64,000 nucleotides of DNA from Chloroflexota bacterium (GTDB lineage Bacteria > Chloroflexota > Dehalococcoidia > E44-bin15). The stretch is taken from assembly GCA_030604825.1 (NCBI GenBank), contig JAUVVB010000002.1, forward strand, positions 1-64,000, written 5' to 3'. Both the position numbers and the translations under genes were made by a program. Positions 30,445 through 40,817 of this stretch are shown here, piece by piece. The notes under the pieces were generated by a model, which saw nothing but the letters and a program-made list of their open reading frames with translations, was not told where the DNA came from and made no database searches. Position 1 is the first letter of the stretch, and every line of letters starts with the position of its first letter.

Positions 30445-33110
30445 GATTTTTGGATGCTCTCCTTCAGCAGCTTTCTTGCCAGCTTCAGCGCTTCGCCTAG
30501 CTTATTTTTGTCTCTGCCTCCACCCTGCCCTAGCTTGGCCGTCCCGCCGCCGCCTCCCCCGGTGACCGCTGCCACCTCCTTTACCAACCTGCCGGCATGA
30601 AATCCCCGCTTCACCGCATCGGCAGTTCCCATGACCACAAAGTTAGGTCTATCGTGGAGGATAGTGCCTAAAACGATTGCGCTTTTGCCCAGCTCCCCTT
30701 TCAGGAAGTCGCCCATCTGGCGCAACGCCTCGATGCTCGAGGCCTCCTCAACCGGCTCGGCCAGTATCTTGAACTCGCCAACGGGCTCAGCCTTTTCGGC
30801 CAGCTCTTTGGCCTTCCTCCTCAAAAGCTCTCGCTCCAGGGTGAGGGCCCTTTTTCGCTCTGCCTCCAGCTCGGCGCGAAGGTCGGAGATGCGGCCTTTG
30901 ATATCCAGCGCCTTGGCCCCCAGTTCCTGGGCGGTCTCCTCCACGATGGACACCTGTTTCTCAACGAACTCCTCGGCCCCCCTCCCGGTAACCGCCTCGA
31001 TGCGGCGCATCCCGGCGCCAATGCTGCTCTCACCGAGGATGAGCAAAAGGCCGATCTCCCCGGTTAGCCTTACGTGGGTACCTCCACAGAGCTCACGGCT
31101 AAAGGGAGGCTTGCCGATCTCCAGCACCCTAACTTCCTCCCCGTACTTCTCTCCAAAGAAGGCCAGGGCACCTCGGGCTATCGCTTCCCTATAAGAGGTT
31201 CTCCTATCCCTCACCGGGAGGTTTTGGCGCACCCACTCATTGACCATGTGCTGCACCTCCATCAGTTGCTCCCGGGTCGGGGTGCTGGAATAGGTGAAGT
31301 CAAATCTGAATCGGTCAGGGGCGACCAGTGACCCCGCTTGCTGCACCTGGCTTCCCAGCATCTGGCGCAGCGCTGCCTGAAGCAGATGGGTCGCTGTATG
31401 ATTTCGGGCGATGTCCAGGCGGCGTTTTTCGTCCACGATGGCCTCGACCTCGTCATTGACTGATATTTGTCCTTCAACCACCTTTCCCTGATGAATGAAG
31501 AGGTCCTTATATGCCCCCTCCAGCTTCTCCGTATGCCTTATGGTGTTGGTGACCGTCATCCTGCCCTTTTCGCCGCGAATTTCGCCGCTATCACCAACCT
31601 GACCTCCCATCTCCCCGTAAAAGGGCGTCTCACGTAGGACAACCTCCACCTCATCGCCTTCGGAAGCTGTTTCCGCTGGCTGACCATCGAGAAGCAGTGC
31701 TACTATGGTTGAGCCTTTTTTGAGGGCCTCATCGCCAACGAACACCGTTGGCGGGGCGCTGAGAGCGGCGTAGGCTTCCGCTTTCTCCTCCGCCGAAGCC
31801 ACCCTCTGAGCTGCCCTGGCCCTCTCGCGCTGGCGCTCCATTTCCTCCTCAAAGGCCTCAAAATCCACCGTCAGCCCGTTCTCGGCGGCGATCTCAGCCG
31901 TCAACTCCTTGGGGAAGCCATAGGTGTCATATAGCTTGAAAATATCTTCGCCAGAGATGGAGCTCTTCCCTTTCTGTTTGGCCTCCTCCATGATCCTATC
32001 GAGGAGATTGAGTCCCGTGACGAGGGTTTGGCTGAACCTTGCTTCCTCGGCCTCGATGGTGCTGAGAATGAAGTCCCGATTTGTCATCAGTTCCAGATAC
32101 TGTTGCCCCATCTGGGACATGACGGCCCGTGCCAGACTGCCCAGGAAGGGCCCCTCCAGCCCCAGCTTCCTGCCGAACAGGGCGGCGCGGCGCAGCACGC
32201 GGCGCAGCACATAGCCCCGCCCCTCGTTGCTGGGCACTACGCCATCGGCGATGAGGAAGGTGATGGCGCGACCATGCTCTGCCACTATCCTCAGCGCCCG
32301 GTCGCTGGCTTCATCCTTTCCATAGCCCTTGCCAGCAAGCCTTGACACCAATTCTATGAGGGGGGCGAAGAGGTCGGTTTCATAGACCGACGCCTTCCCC
32401 TGAACGGCGGCAGCAGTTCGCTCCAGGCCCATACCGGTATCGATATTGGGTTTGGGCAGGGGGACGCGTCGCCCATCCCTCTGCTGATCATACTGGGTGA
32501 AGACCAGATTCCAGATCTCCACGAAGCGACCGCATTCGCAGCCCGGACCACATTCAGCCCTGCCACAGCCAATGCCCTCCCCCAGGTCATAGTGGATCTC
32601 GCTGCAGGGCCCGCAGGGTCCACTCTCACCGGCAGGTCCCCAAAAGTTGTCCTCCTCCCCAAAGCGAAGGATCCTCTCCCTGGGGACCCCAACCCCTTGC
32701 CAGTAGCGGAAAGCCTCATCGTCATCCAGGAAGATGGTAGCCCAAAGGCGTTCCGGGGGCAGCCCCAGGCTCTGGGTGACAAACTCCCAGGCCCATTCTA
32801 TGGCCTCTCGCTTGAAGTAGTCGCCCACGCTGAAGTTCCCCAGCATCTCGAAGAAGGTTAGGTGCTTGGAATCGCCCACCGATTCGATGTCGGTGGTGCG
32901 GAAGCACTTCTGGCAGGATGCCAGGCGGGGGTGGGGGGGAGTTGCCTCTCCGGTAAAGTAACGCTTGAACTGCACCATGCCCGCGGTGGTCAGCAGCAGC
33001 GTTGGGTCTCCCAGGGGCACCAAGGAGGAGCTGGGAATTACCTGATGGCCCTTTTCCTCGAAAAAGCGGAGGAAAAGCTCCCTGATCTCGTCGCCGGTCA
33101 CCTTCTTCAC
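30441..33110 (-). CDS. alaS: alanyl-tRNA synthetase
   Basis: IRELFLRFFEEKGHQVIPSSSLVPLGDPTLLLTTAGMVQFK, NHTATHLLQAALRQMLG, ELCGGTHVRLTGEIG. Confidence 0.97.
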   Translation of the reverse strand: MKKVTGDEIRELFLRFFEEKGHQVIPSSSLVPLGDPTLLLTTAGMVQFKRYFTGEATPPHPRLASCQKCFRTTDIESVGDSKHLTFFEMLGNFSVGDYFKREAIEWAWEFVTQSLGLPPERLWATIFLDDDEAFRYWQGVGVPRERILRFGEEDNFWGPAGESGPCGPCSEIHYDLGEGIGCGRAECGPGCECGRFVEIWNLVFTQYDQQRDGRRVPLPKPNIDTGMGLERTAAAVQGKASVYETDLFAPLIELVSRLAGKGYGKDEASDRALRIVAEHGRAITFLIADGVVPSNEGRGYVLRRVLRRAALFGRKLGLEGPFLGSLARAVMSQMGQQYLELMTNRDFILSTIEAEEARFSQTLVTGLNLLDRIMEEAKQKGKSSISGEDIFKLYDTYGFPKELTAEIAAENGLTVDFEAFEEEMERQRERARAAQRVASAEEKAEAYAALSAPPTVFVGDEALKKGSTIVALLLDGQPAETASEGDEVEVVLRETPFYGEMGGQVGDSGEIRGEKGRMTVTNTIRHTEKLEGAYKDLFIHQGKVVEGQISVNDEVEAIVDEKRRLDIARNHTATHLLQAALRQMLGSQVQQAGSLVAPDRFRFDFTYSSTPTREQLMEVQHMVNEWVRQNLPVRDRRTSYREAIARGALAFFGEKYGEEVRVLEIGKPPFSRELCGGTHVRLTGEIGLLLILGESSIGAGMRRIEAVTGRGAEEFVEKQVSIVEETAQELGAKALDIKGRISDLRAELEAERKRALTLERELLRRKAKELAEKAEPVGEFKILAEPVEEASSIEALRQMGDFLKGELGKSAIVLGTILHDRPNFVVMGTADAVKRGFHAGRLVKEVAAVTGGGGGGTAKLGQGGGRDKNKLGEALKLARKLLKESIQKS

Positions 33111-33188
33111 CGTAATCCCAATTTACTTCTCCCCGATTTTATTGTAACCCAAGGTCATGTGTCAATGAGCAGCGCCATCGCCGCTGAC

Positions 33189-33217
33189 TTGACAACCCCA
33201 AGGCGGTTGTGTTAAGT
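33189..33217 (+). promoter_or_regulatory. otsA promoter with embedded palindrome
   Basis: TTGACA-17 nt-TTAAGT; ACAACC-N7-GGTTGT lies at 33192-33210 between the boxes. Confidence 0.5.
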
Positions 33218-33282
33218 TTGACTATCCCCCAGAACCCGATTGCCTCAGCTAACTTAAACGACAAAAACGAGGACTATGGGTA

Positions 33283-34827
33283 ATGCCTACGCCCAACCGG
33301 CGGGAGAATCGCAGAGCTCTACTTAGCTATCGGTGCCAAGAGCTGCTGGAGCAAAGGGGGCTCATCCTCGCTAGCAACCGAGGTCCCATTGAATACCATA
33401 TTACTGAAGATGGTAAATTACAGGGGCGCCGCGGCAGTGGCGGAGTGGTCACTGCCCTTAGCGCTATCAGCCAATATGTGGCGCTTACCTGGATTGCCAG
33501 TGCCACCGGTGAAGGAGACCGCAAGGCTGCGCAAATGGCTCAACATGGCCGCCTTAAGGCACCCCTGGTTGGACATAATCTTTACCTCCGCTTCGTAGTT
33601 TCATCGGGGAGCACCTATCATAAGTTCTACAGCGTCTTTTGTAATCCCCTTTTATGGTTCCTGCAACATTGCATGTGGAATTCCTCTCATACCCCCAACA
33701 TCGATGCCCGGGTCCACGATGCCTGGGAAAACGGCTATGTACAGGTAAACAAGGCCTTTGCTCAAGCAGTGATTGCCGAGGTCCGGGAAAGCGATCGCCT
33801 TCCCCTGGTGATGCTCCATGATTATCATCTTTATCTGGCTGCCGATTACATTCGGAGGGAATTGCCCGATGTCATCCTTCAGCACTTCACCCACATCCCC
33901 TGGCCCGGACCTCACTACTGGCAACTGCTTACCAGTTGCATGCGCAAGGCCATCTGTCGGGGCCTTTGCGCCAACGACATCGTTGGCATGCAAACGAAGA
34001 GGGATGTGCAAAACTTCCTCCACACCTGTGAGGTCTTTATCGATGGGTCTGAGGTGGATTTTAAGAAGGACACCGTCTTGGTGGATGGCCACCTCACCAA
34101 GGTTAACTCCTATCCCATATCCGTGGATGTAGCTAACCTGCAGCGGGTAGTCAATACGCCCTGGGTTCAAGGATATGAGGAAAAGCTCCGCCCCTTATGC
34201 GGCGACAAGACCATTGTCCGGGTGGACCGCATGGAGCCCAGCAAGAACATCCTGCGTGGTTTTAGGACTTTTGATATGCTCCTGGAGAGCCACCCTGAGC
34301 TGAGGGGGAAGGTTAACTACCTGGCCTTTTTGGTGCCATCGCGCACTCATATCAGGCAGTACCAGAGGTATACCCAACAGGTCAATGAGTTAATCGCGGC
34401 GATAAACGCCAAGTATGGCAACCAGGAATGGCTGCCGATCAGGGTGTTCTTGGAAAATAACCACGCCCAGGCGCTGGCTGGTCTGCGCCTCTACGATGTG
34501 CTGGTGGTAAACCCGGTAGCCGATGGCATGAACCTGGTGGCCAAGGAGGGGCCAACGGTCAATATCCGCGATGGCGTCCTGGTGCTCTCCGACGCTGCTG
34601 GAGCCCACGAGCAGCTTGGCGAGCATGCCCTTTCCGTGTCGCCAACGGACCTGCAGGGAACCATGGAGGCAATGTATCAGGCCCTATTTATGCCCGCTGA
34701 GGAGCGGGAAAGGCGAGCCACTGCGTTGAGGAAATCCATTGAACAAGAAGATGTGGGCATGTGGCTCTACCGGCAGCTTGAGGACCTCACCGCTCTGGCT
34801 CGGGAACGGTCGCTGCAAGCCATCTGA
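33283..34827 (+). CDS. otsA: trehalose-6-phosphate synthase-like GT20 glycosyltransferase
   Basis: LASNRGPIEYHI, GRRGSGGVVTAL, VMLHDYHLYLAADYIRRELPD, VDRMEPSKNILRGFRTFDMLL, LVVNPVADGMNLVAKEGP. Confidence 0.9.
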   Translation: MPTPNRRENRRALLSYRCQELLEQRGLILASNRGPIEYHITEDGKLQGRRGSGGVVTALSAISQYVALTWIASATGEGDRKAAQMAQHGRLKAPLVGHNLYLRFVVSSGSTYHKFYSVFCNPLLWFLQHCMWNSSHTPNIDARVHDAWENGYVQVNKAFAQAVIAEVRESDRLPLVMLHDYHLYLAADYIRRELPDVILQHFTHIPWPGPHYWQLLTSCMRKAICRGLCANDIVGMQTKRDVQNFLHTCEVFIDGSEVDFKKDTVLVDGHLTKVNSYPISVDVANLQRVVNTPWVQGYEEKLRPLCGDKTIVRVDRMEPSKNILRGFRTFDMLLESHPELRGKVNYLAFLVPSRTHIRQYQRYTQQVNELIAAINAKYGNQEWLPIRVFLENNHAQALAGLRLYDVLVVNPVADGMNLVAKEGPTVNIRDGVLVLSDAAGAHEQLGEHALSVSPTDLQGTMEAMYQALFMPAEERERRATALRKSIEQEDVGMWLYRQLEDLTALARERSLQAI

Positions 34828-35587
34828 GGAATCGCTCCGCATCCCCTACCCCGTTGAGGGTAAAGTCCGCCTCCTTCTCTACCTGGTGCGATGTCTCCTC
34901 GTCAACGACGCCCAGGGCTAAGCCTTTGAATGGGGCACTATGAAGGGCGGCAAAGGCATCGACATCGCTGATGTCATCGCCGAGGTAGATCCCCCCCTTC
35001 AGGCGATAGCTCTCCACCAGCCCCAATAACGCAATCCCCTTATTCACCTCCACGGGCGGCCTTAGCTCCACCACCATCCTCCCCTCCACGATGCGAAACC
35101 CCCTGGCTGAAGGGGATTTTGCTATCCTTTCCATGATATAGCCCCTGGCCATCTGGTGATGGGGACATTGGCGGTAGTGGATGGAGAGCGCTATCCCCTT
35201 GTTCTCCAAGGCAATGCCTTCCATGGCGAGAAGGCTGCCGAGTTCCCCCAGCGTTGCCTTTACCTTGGCACCATATTCCGCCACCCCCTCCATCATCGCC
35301 ACCTTGCCATCCGCCCATCGCTCAAGGCCATGGTTGCCGATATAGACCATACCCTCAACCCCTATCATCTCCCTGGCTTGCTGGGCGGGGCGTCCTGAGA
35401 TGGCGGCAACCAGTGCTAGCCTTTTGCTGAGGGTGGCCAGGCTTTCCCGGCAGCGGGGGGAGACTCGTGCCTCCTCGGGGTAGGCAGCGATCTCGCTTAT
35501 CGTCCCATCGATGTCGGTGATCAGCCCCAGGGGGGACAGGGTTAACACCTCTAGAACGGCCTCAAGATTGTCGAATAGATAAGGCAT
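34787..35587 (-). CDS. otsB: trehalose-phosphatase
   Basis: GLITDIDGTISEIA, LALVAAISGRPAQQAREMIGVEGMVYIGNHGLE, YLGDDISDVDAFAAL. Confidence 0.92.
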   Translation of the reverse strand: MPYLFDNLEAVLEVLTLSPLGLITDIDGTISEIAAYPEEARVSPRCRESLATLSKRLALVAAISGRPAQQAREMIGVEGMVYIGNHGLERWADGKVAMMEGVAEYGAKVKATLGELGSLLAMEGIALENKGIALSIHYRQCPHHQMARGYIMERIAKSPSARGFRIVEGRMVVELRPPVEVNKGIALLGLVESYRLKGGIYLGDDISDVDAFAALHSAPFKGLALGVVDEETSHQVEKEADFTLNGVGDAERFLRWLAATVPEPER

Positions 35588-35607
35588 AGCACCCCTGGCG
35601 ATGGCGC

Positions 35608-36543
35608 CTATTCGCCCTCTTCTTCGGATGGTGGCGGCAGCACCTCTTCAGTGGGTGGTGGGGCCTGGCTGGGCGGGGCCCCTGCCGCAAAGCCCGGTGG
35701 CGGTGGGCTGCCGAAGTAGACCTTGGTATGAGGCCAGGGGATCTCGATGCCTTCCTCGTCGAAAACCCTCTTTATCCTCCTCCTCAGCTCCCCCATCACC
35801 TCCCACTGCCTGATGGGCTTGGTCTCCCCCAGTATCTTGATGGCAATCCCCGAATCCTCAAAGGCGTCCACCCTCCGCACTTGAGGCGCACCAAGGATAA
35901 GCTCACCCCAGTAGGGGTCCTCGGTCATTTCTTTGCCTATCCTATTTAAGACTTCGGTCACGTGGTCGAGGTCCTCGCCATAGCCTACCGAGATGTTCAT
36001 GTTCACTCGCGACCAGTCCTGAGTGAAGTTTGAGGCCACCCTGATCTCCCCGTTGGGAACGGAGTGCACTATGCCATCCAGGTCCCTGAGAACGGTTCGC
36101 CTCAGGTTTATCTCCTCCACGATGCCGGCAATATCGGCGACCTTCACCACATCGCCCACACTGTATTGATTTTCAATAAGGATGAGAAGCCCAGCGATAA
36201 GGTCCCTGACCAGGCTCTGGGCACCGAAACCGATGGCGATGCCAGCAATGCCGAATCCGGCGACCACCGGGGTTATGTTGATCCCTATCTCAGCGAGGAT
36301 CATAAAGGCGGCAGCCACTATGATGAGCACCACCCCCGTGCGCACAAAAACACGGGACAGGGTTTTTATCCTCTGCTCTACCTCCTCCTCAGGCTTTTTC
36401 GCCATCCTCTTCGGTATTGTAAGCCTTAGCGCTGGGGGCACCAGCCGGTGCAGAGTGAAGTACAAAGCGGCGCAAACTATGAGGATGATGAGGATGCGAA
36501 CGCCGTGGGAAGCGAGCCAATCCAAGACAGGTGTCCAGTCCAT
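35608..36543 (-). CDS. MscS-family mechanosensitive ion channel
   Basis: ITPVVAGFGIAGIAIGFGAQSLVRDLIAGLLILIENQYSVGDVVKVADIAGIVEEINLRRTVLRDLDG. Confidence 0.93.
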   Translation of the reverse strand: MDWTPVLDWLASHGVRILIILIVCAALYFTLHRLVPPALRLTIPKRMAKKPEEEVEQRIKTLSRVFVRTGVVLIIVAAAFMILAEIGINITPVVAGFGIAGIAIGFGAQSLVRDLIAGLLILIENQYSVGDVVKVADIAGIVEEINLRRTVLRDLDGIVHSVPNGEIRVASNFTQDWSRVNMNISVGYGEDLDHVTEVLNRIGKEMTEDPYWGELILGAPQVRRVDAFEDSGIAIKILGETKPIRQWEVMGELRRRIKRVFDEEGIEIPWPHTKVYFGSPPPPGFAAGAPPSQAPPPTEEVLPPPSEEEGE

Positions 36544-36558
36544 GATTTCCCTCCCTAA

Positions 36559-38085
36559 TTACTGCACCAGGCTCCGCGGGCGATACTGAATCGCCTCGGC
36601 GAGGTGGCTGGTGCTGATGGTCTGGGAACCGGCGAGGTCGGCGATGGTGCGGGCAAGCTTGAGGATGCGGTGAAAGGCGCGGGCGGAAAGGGAGAGTTGC
36701 CTCATCGCTGCCCGGAGCAGGCCCTGAGCCTCCGCCTCCACCTGGCAGAACTCCCTTACCTCCACCGGGGTCATCTCCGCATTGCAGGTGAGCTTTGTTC
36801 CTTGAAACCGCTCTTGCTGAACCTGGCGCGCCCTTCCCACCCGGGAGCGGACCTCTTCCGAGCTTTCCCCCATTCTCTCATCGGTGAGCTTCTCATATTC
36901 GATGCGGGGCACCTGCACGAAGATGTCGATCCTATCCAGGAGAGGGCCGCTGATCCGCTTCTGATAGCGTGAGATCATCCCCGGGGAACAGGTGCATTCC
37001 TTAACCGGATCCCCGAAATAGCCACAGGGGCAGGGATTCATCGCCGCCACCATCATGAAATTTGCGGTGAAGGTGACGCTCCCCTGGGCGCGGCTGATGG
37101 TGACCACCTTGTCCTCCAGGGGCTGGCGAAGCGTCTCCAGCGTGGCATGCCCAAATTCGGGGAATTCGTCCAGGAAGAGAACGCCGCGGTGGCTCAGGCT
37201 TATCTCCCCAGGCCGAGGCCAGCGTCCCCCGCCAACCAGCCCGGCATGGGATATGGTGTAATGGGGGGCGCGAAAGGGGCGCTGCCGGATCAGGGGGGTA
37301 TCCGGGGGCAGCAGGCCGCTCACGCTATAGATCTTGGTAACCTCCAGGGCCTCCGCCATGCTCATCTGGGGCAGGATGGTGGGCAACGAGCGTGCCAGCA
37401 GGGTCTTTCCGCTTCCCGGGGGACCGCTCATCACCAGGTTGTGCCCTCCGGCAGCCGCCACCTCCAGGGCTCGCTTCACGTGCTCCTGCCCCTTTATGTG
37501 AGCCAGGTCCATCGCCTGCCATCCCCCTGGGGTTAGAGCCTCTATTTCCCCCTCAGGGTGGTAGGGGGGGATAATCGCCTCGCTGCGAAGGTGAGATGCT
37601 AGCTCGGCAAGGGAATTCACCGGGATGATGTTCACCCCTTCCACCAGTGACGCCTCCCTGGCATCGGCAGCGGGGACAAAGACGGTGGAAAGCCCCTTCT
37701 CTTGGGCAAGGGCAACCATGGGCAGGATGCCATGGGTGTGGCGCACGCTGCCATCCAGGGAGAGCTCCCCCAGGAAGAGCATGTGGGATATATCTGCGGC
37801 GAGCTGCTCTGAGCTGAGGAGGATGCCCACCGCCATGGGCAGGTCATAGGCGGGCCCCTCCTTCTTCAGGTCGGCGGGGGCTAGGTTCACGGTGATTCGC
37901 TTCATGGGGAAGGTGCAGTCAGAGTTCCTGATGGCAGCCCGCACCCGCTCCCTGGCCTCCTGCACTGCGGTATCGGGCAGCCCAACAATGGTCATCATGG
38001 GTAAGCCAGCCGAAATATCAACCTCCACATCAACAATCTGAGCATCAAGACCCACCACTGCGGCACTATTTACCTTCGCTAGCAT
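36559..38085 (-). CDS. comM: YifB/ComM-family Mg-chelatase-like AAA+ ATPase
   Basis: VNSAAVVGLDAQIVDVEVDISAGLP, NLVMSGPPGSGKTLLARSLPTILP, NPCPCGYFGDPVKECTC. Confidence 0.94.
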   Translation of the reverse strand: MLAKVNSAAVVGLDAQIVDVEVDISAGLPMMTIVGLPDTAVQEARERVRAAIRNSDCTFPMKRITVNLAPADLKKEGPAYDLPMAVGILLSSEQLAADISHMLFLGELSLDGSVRHTHGILPMVALAQEKGLSTVFVPAADAREASLVEGVNIIPVNSLAELASHLRSEAIIPPYHPEGEIEALTPGGWQAMDLAHIKGQEHVKRALEVAAAGGHNLVMSGPPGSGKTLLARSLPTILPQMSMAEALEVTKIYSVSGLLPPDTPLIRQRPFRAPHYTISHAGLVGGGRWPRPGEISLSHRGVLFLDEFPEFGHATLETLRQPLEDKVVTISRAQGSVTFTANFMMVAAMNPCPCGYFGDPVKECTCSPGMISRYQKRISGPLLDRIDIFVQVPRIEYEKLTDERMGESSEEVRSRVGRARQVQQERFQGTKLTCNAEMTPVEVREFCQVEAEAQGLLRAAMRQLSLSARAFHRILKLARTIADLAGSQTISTSHLAEAIQYRPRSLVQ

Positions 38086-38164
38086 CCCGGGATCGTGTTC
38101 CTTTCACCCTATCGGCTTGCAGCGGCAATTATACTACACGGAAGCTCGTGGCTTCAAGGCATGA

Positions 38165-39229
38165 CTATTCTGCCACTGACTGCCCCCCAAACCAGCAGCC
38201 TGGATCTGAGGCGAGCATATCTCCCGTTTCCTCGTAAGCTCTCCCCCTACAACCGGCACAGACCTCCTTATAGTCACATCTACCACAGTCACCCTTTAGT
38301 AGATCCCTGCAGCGGAGCTGAGCAAGTATTGGTGATTCCTGCCATATCTCCCTGACGCCGCTCTTCTTTACGTTGCCGAGGTTTATCTGCAGCAACATGC
38401 AGGGGTTAACTTCCCCGCTGGCCCGCACAACCAGATAGCCTAAGGGCATCCCCGCGGCACATCCCCTGCCATAATACGGTATCCTCGCCAGATGCTCCAT
38501 TGGGATGTGCTTTGGCCTGATCTGTCTTTGCTTCAGGATTAGCGGGTACATGGGGCAGGCGGGAACTCTTATCACAATAGGACAATCTACTTGTGCTTCA
38601 GCAAGCCACTTCATCACATCTCGCCGCTCCTCAATGCTCAGCACCTGGTCCCGGCATTCCCTTTTAGCCCTGCCAGCCAGCACCAAATCAAAGAATTCGG
38701 CAGCCTCGGCGCCGCTGTCTATGGCGAGACGGAGCATTTCCGGTAGCTGGGACAGCGTTGGTTTTCTTATCACCATGTTGAACTGGAATGGCAGCCCCTC
38801 TGCCTTGCACGACGATGCTCCAGCAAGGGCCTCTGCCAAGGCGCCGTCCTTGCCCCGGAACCAGTCGTGGGTTTCAGCGTCGGCTCCATCAATCGAGATG
38901 GCTACCGAGCGGATACCCGAACTTAACAATCCCCTTGCCGTTGCCCTGTCGATCATAGTGCCATTGCTGCCGATAACCGTCCTTATCCCTTTGCCCGAGG
39001 CATAGCGAGCGACCTCAAAGAAGTCCTCTCGACACAGCGGTTCTCCTCCGTCAAATATGAGCAGCCCTATGTCCCAACCTGCCAGGTCATCAACGAGCTT
39101 CAAGGACTCCTCGGTCGGCAGATCCTCGTTCCCCGAATCTTCCGTGGATTCGCTATAGCAATGCCGGCAGGCCAGGTTACACTTGCTGGTGATGCTGTAC
39201 GAGACTAAGAGTGGCGGCGGTATATCCAT
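38165..39229 (-). CDS. radical SAM/SPASM-domain protein (NirJ/AhbD-like style)
   Basis: SITSKCNLACRHCYSES, IFDGGEPLCREDF; C-terminal CGRCDYKEVCAGCRGRAYEETGDMLASDPGCWF. Confidence 0.85.
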   Translation of the reverse strand: MDIPPPLLVSYSITSKCNLACRHCYSESTEDSGNEDLPTEESLKLVDDLAGWDIGLLIFDGGEPLCREDFFEVARYASGKGIRTVIGSNGTMIDRATARGLLSSGIRSVAISIDGADAETHDWFRGKDGALAEALAGASSCKAEGLPFQFNMVIRKPTLSQLPEMLRLAIDSGAEAAEFFDLVLAGRAKRECRDQVLSIEERRDVMKWLAEAQVDCPIVIRVPACPMYPLILKQRQIRPKHIPMEHLARIPYYGRGCAAGMPLGYLVVRASGEVNPCMLLQINLGNVKKSGVREIWQESPILAQLRCRDLLKGDCGRCDYKEVCAGCRGRAYEETGDMLASDPGCWFGGQSVAE

Positions 39230-39577
39230 CTGATTCCTCCTCTATTCCTGGGCTGACTCAAAAGGGGCATCAAAAGTCGCCGATTTCTTGCTGTATCCTA
39301 CCTCTCAGGTGCGTCTTTAGTCAATCCTACACCTGGCAGCCTTGCGGGGCAATCTAGGTAACTAGGGGGGCTGTGCGGCGTTTTTGGCCTCCGCAATAGG
39401 CCCTCATCGGCAGTTACCCATCTGGAAGAATTGAACAAGATGCCCCAATGTTACATTCACCTAGGACAAAATAGTGCATGAACGTCGCCAATTGGCTGCT
39501 GAGTTCTAGGGGAATTGACAGTTGCGGGTCGTAGGGCTAGGATTGGTGTAAACAGTGATCGGGGCCGGGCAAATATC

Positions 39578-40441
39578 ATGAGCAAAGTTGCGATTATGAC
39601 CGACAGCAGTGCTTGCATCCCACAGGAGCTGGAAAGCAAGTATGATATTGCCGTTGTGCCGCTGCTGATAGTCTTTGAAGACAAGAGCTACCGAGACGGG
39701 GTAGACATGAGTGCCGACGAGGTTTACCGGCTTATGCGAAATAGGGATAAGCTGCCTACCACCTCAGTTCCATCACCAGCGGATTTCCTCGAGGTCTATC
39801 GCCAGCTGAGACAGAAGACGGAAAGCATCCTTTGCATCACCCTTTCCAGTGTGCAAAGCAAAACTTTTGACGTAGCGGTGATAGCTAAGGAGATGGCCAA
39901 AGAGGCGATACCAAACACTGCTATAGAGGTCATTGACAGCCGAACCGTTGCCGGCGCTCTGGGGTTTGTCGTCCTCGAGGCAGCTCGTGTTGCCAGCCAG
40001 GGTGCAGATATAGCTCAGGTGGCTGAGGCTGCTCGAAGCATGATACCCAGGGTAAACCTCATTGCTATGCTGGATACCCTCTATTATCTGGCAAAGGGCG
40101 GTCGCGTTGGCAAGGCATCAGCCTGGGCTGGATCCCTGTTGAATTTCAAGCCGATCCTGGAGCTTCCTACCTCTACGGGAAGTACCGAGGCTTTGGAGCG
40201 CCCTAGGACCAAAGCCAAGGCGGTAAAGCGCCTGCTGGAGATAATGGCAGAGAGGGTTGGGGACTCCCCGGTGCATGTCCTGGTGCACCATGCCGGGGTG
40301 CCTGAGGAGGGGGAGCAGCTTAAAGCTCAGGTGGCGTCAAGATTCAACTGTGCTGAGCTCTATCTCACCAGGTTCACCCCAATGATGGGGGCTCATACCG
40401 GCCCTGGGGTGCTGGGCCTCTCCTTCTACGCTGAGATCTGA
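39578..40441 (+). CDS. DegV-family protein
   Basis: VAIMTDSSACIPQELESKYDIAVVPL...YRDGVDMSADEVY, TTSVPSPADFLEVY, SRTVAGALGFVVLEAARVASQGA; ATG 39578 preferred. Confidence 0.9.
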   Translation: MSKVAIMTDSSACIPQELESKYDIAVVPLLIVFEDKSYRDGVDMSADEVYRLMRNRDKLPTTSVPSPADFLEVYRQLRQKTESILCITLSSVQSKTFDVAVIAKEMAKEAIPNTAIEVIDSRTVAGALGFVVLEAARVASQGADIAQVAEAARSMIPRVNLIAMLDTLYYLAKGGRVGKASAWAGSLLNFKPILELPTSTGSTEALERPRTKAKAVKRLLEIMAERVGDSPVHVLVHHAGVPEEGEQLKAQVASRFNCAELYLTRFTPMMGAHTGPGVLGLSFYAEI

Positions 40442-40760
40442 CCTAATGGCAAGTATCCCAAGCGATGAGCCCTGGCAGCCGTCCCTTTGCAGAGCGCTGC
40501 AATATGTATGATGTCGTGGTAATGCAGGCTGGGCCTGCCGGTGCCTTCATCCAACTCGTCGGCACCGCTTGCGGGGTGGCACACCCATAGGGCACAACTC
40601 TAGGTTGAAAGTAGTGCGCGGCAATGATATACTTCGATTTTGGAGGTTCTCCAAGAAGGGGCTTGAGGGAAACATGCTCGATATCAAGTATTTCAAGCCG
40701 CTTTAGCACCCTTTCCTTCTAGACCGATTATCTTTCCCTCTCTTGGAGCTGTTGTCACTA

Positions 40761-40785
40761 ATAAGACAGCCCTAGGCTGTCTTAT
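40761..40785 (-). terminator. stem-loop downstream of prepilin 1
   Basis: ATAAGACAGCC-CTA-GGCTGTCTTAT; 11-bp perfect stem. Confidence 0.6.
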
Positions 40786-40817
40786 CTCCTCTGATATTAT
40801 GCGTTTACCCTTTGGCC

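Noticed and set aside
40443-40709. 88-aa minus ORF between degV and prepilin 1
   Set aside because: No recognisable motif or convincing RBS; cannot be supported from sequence alone.
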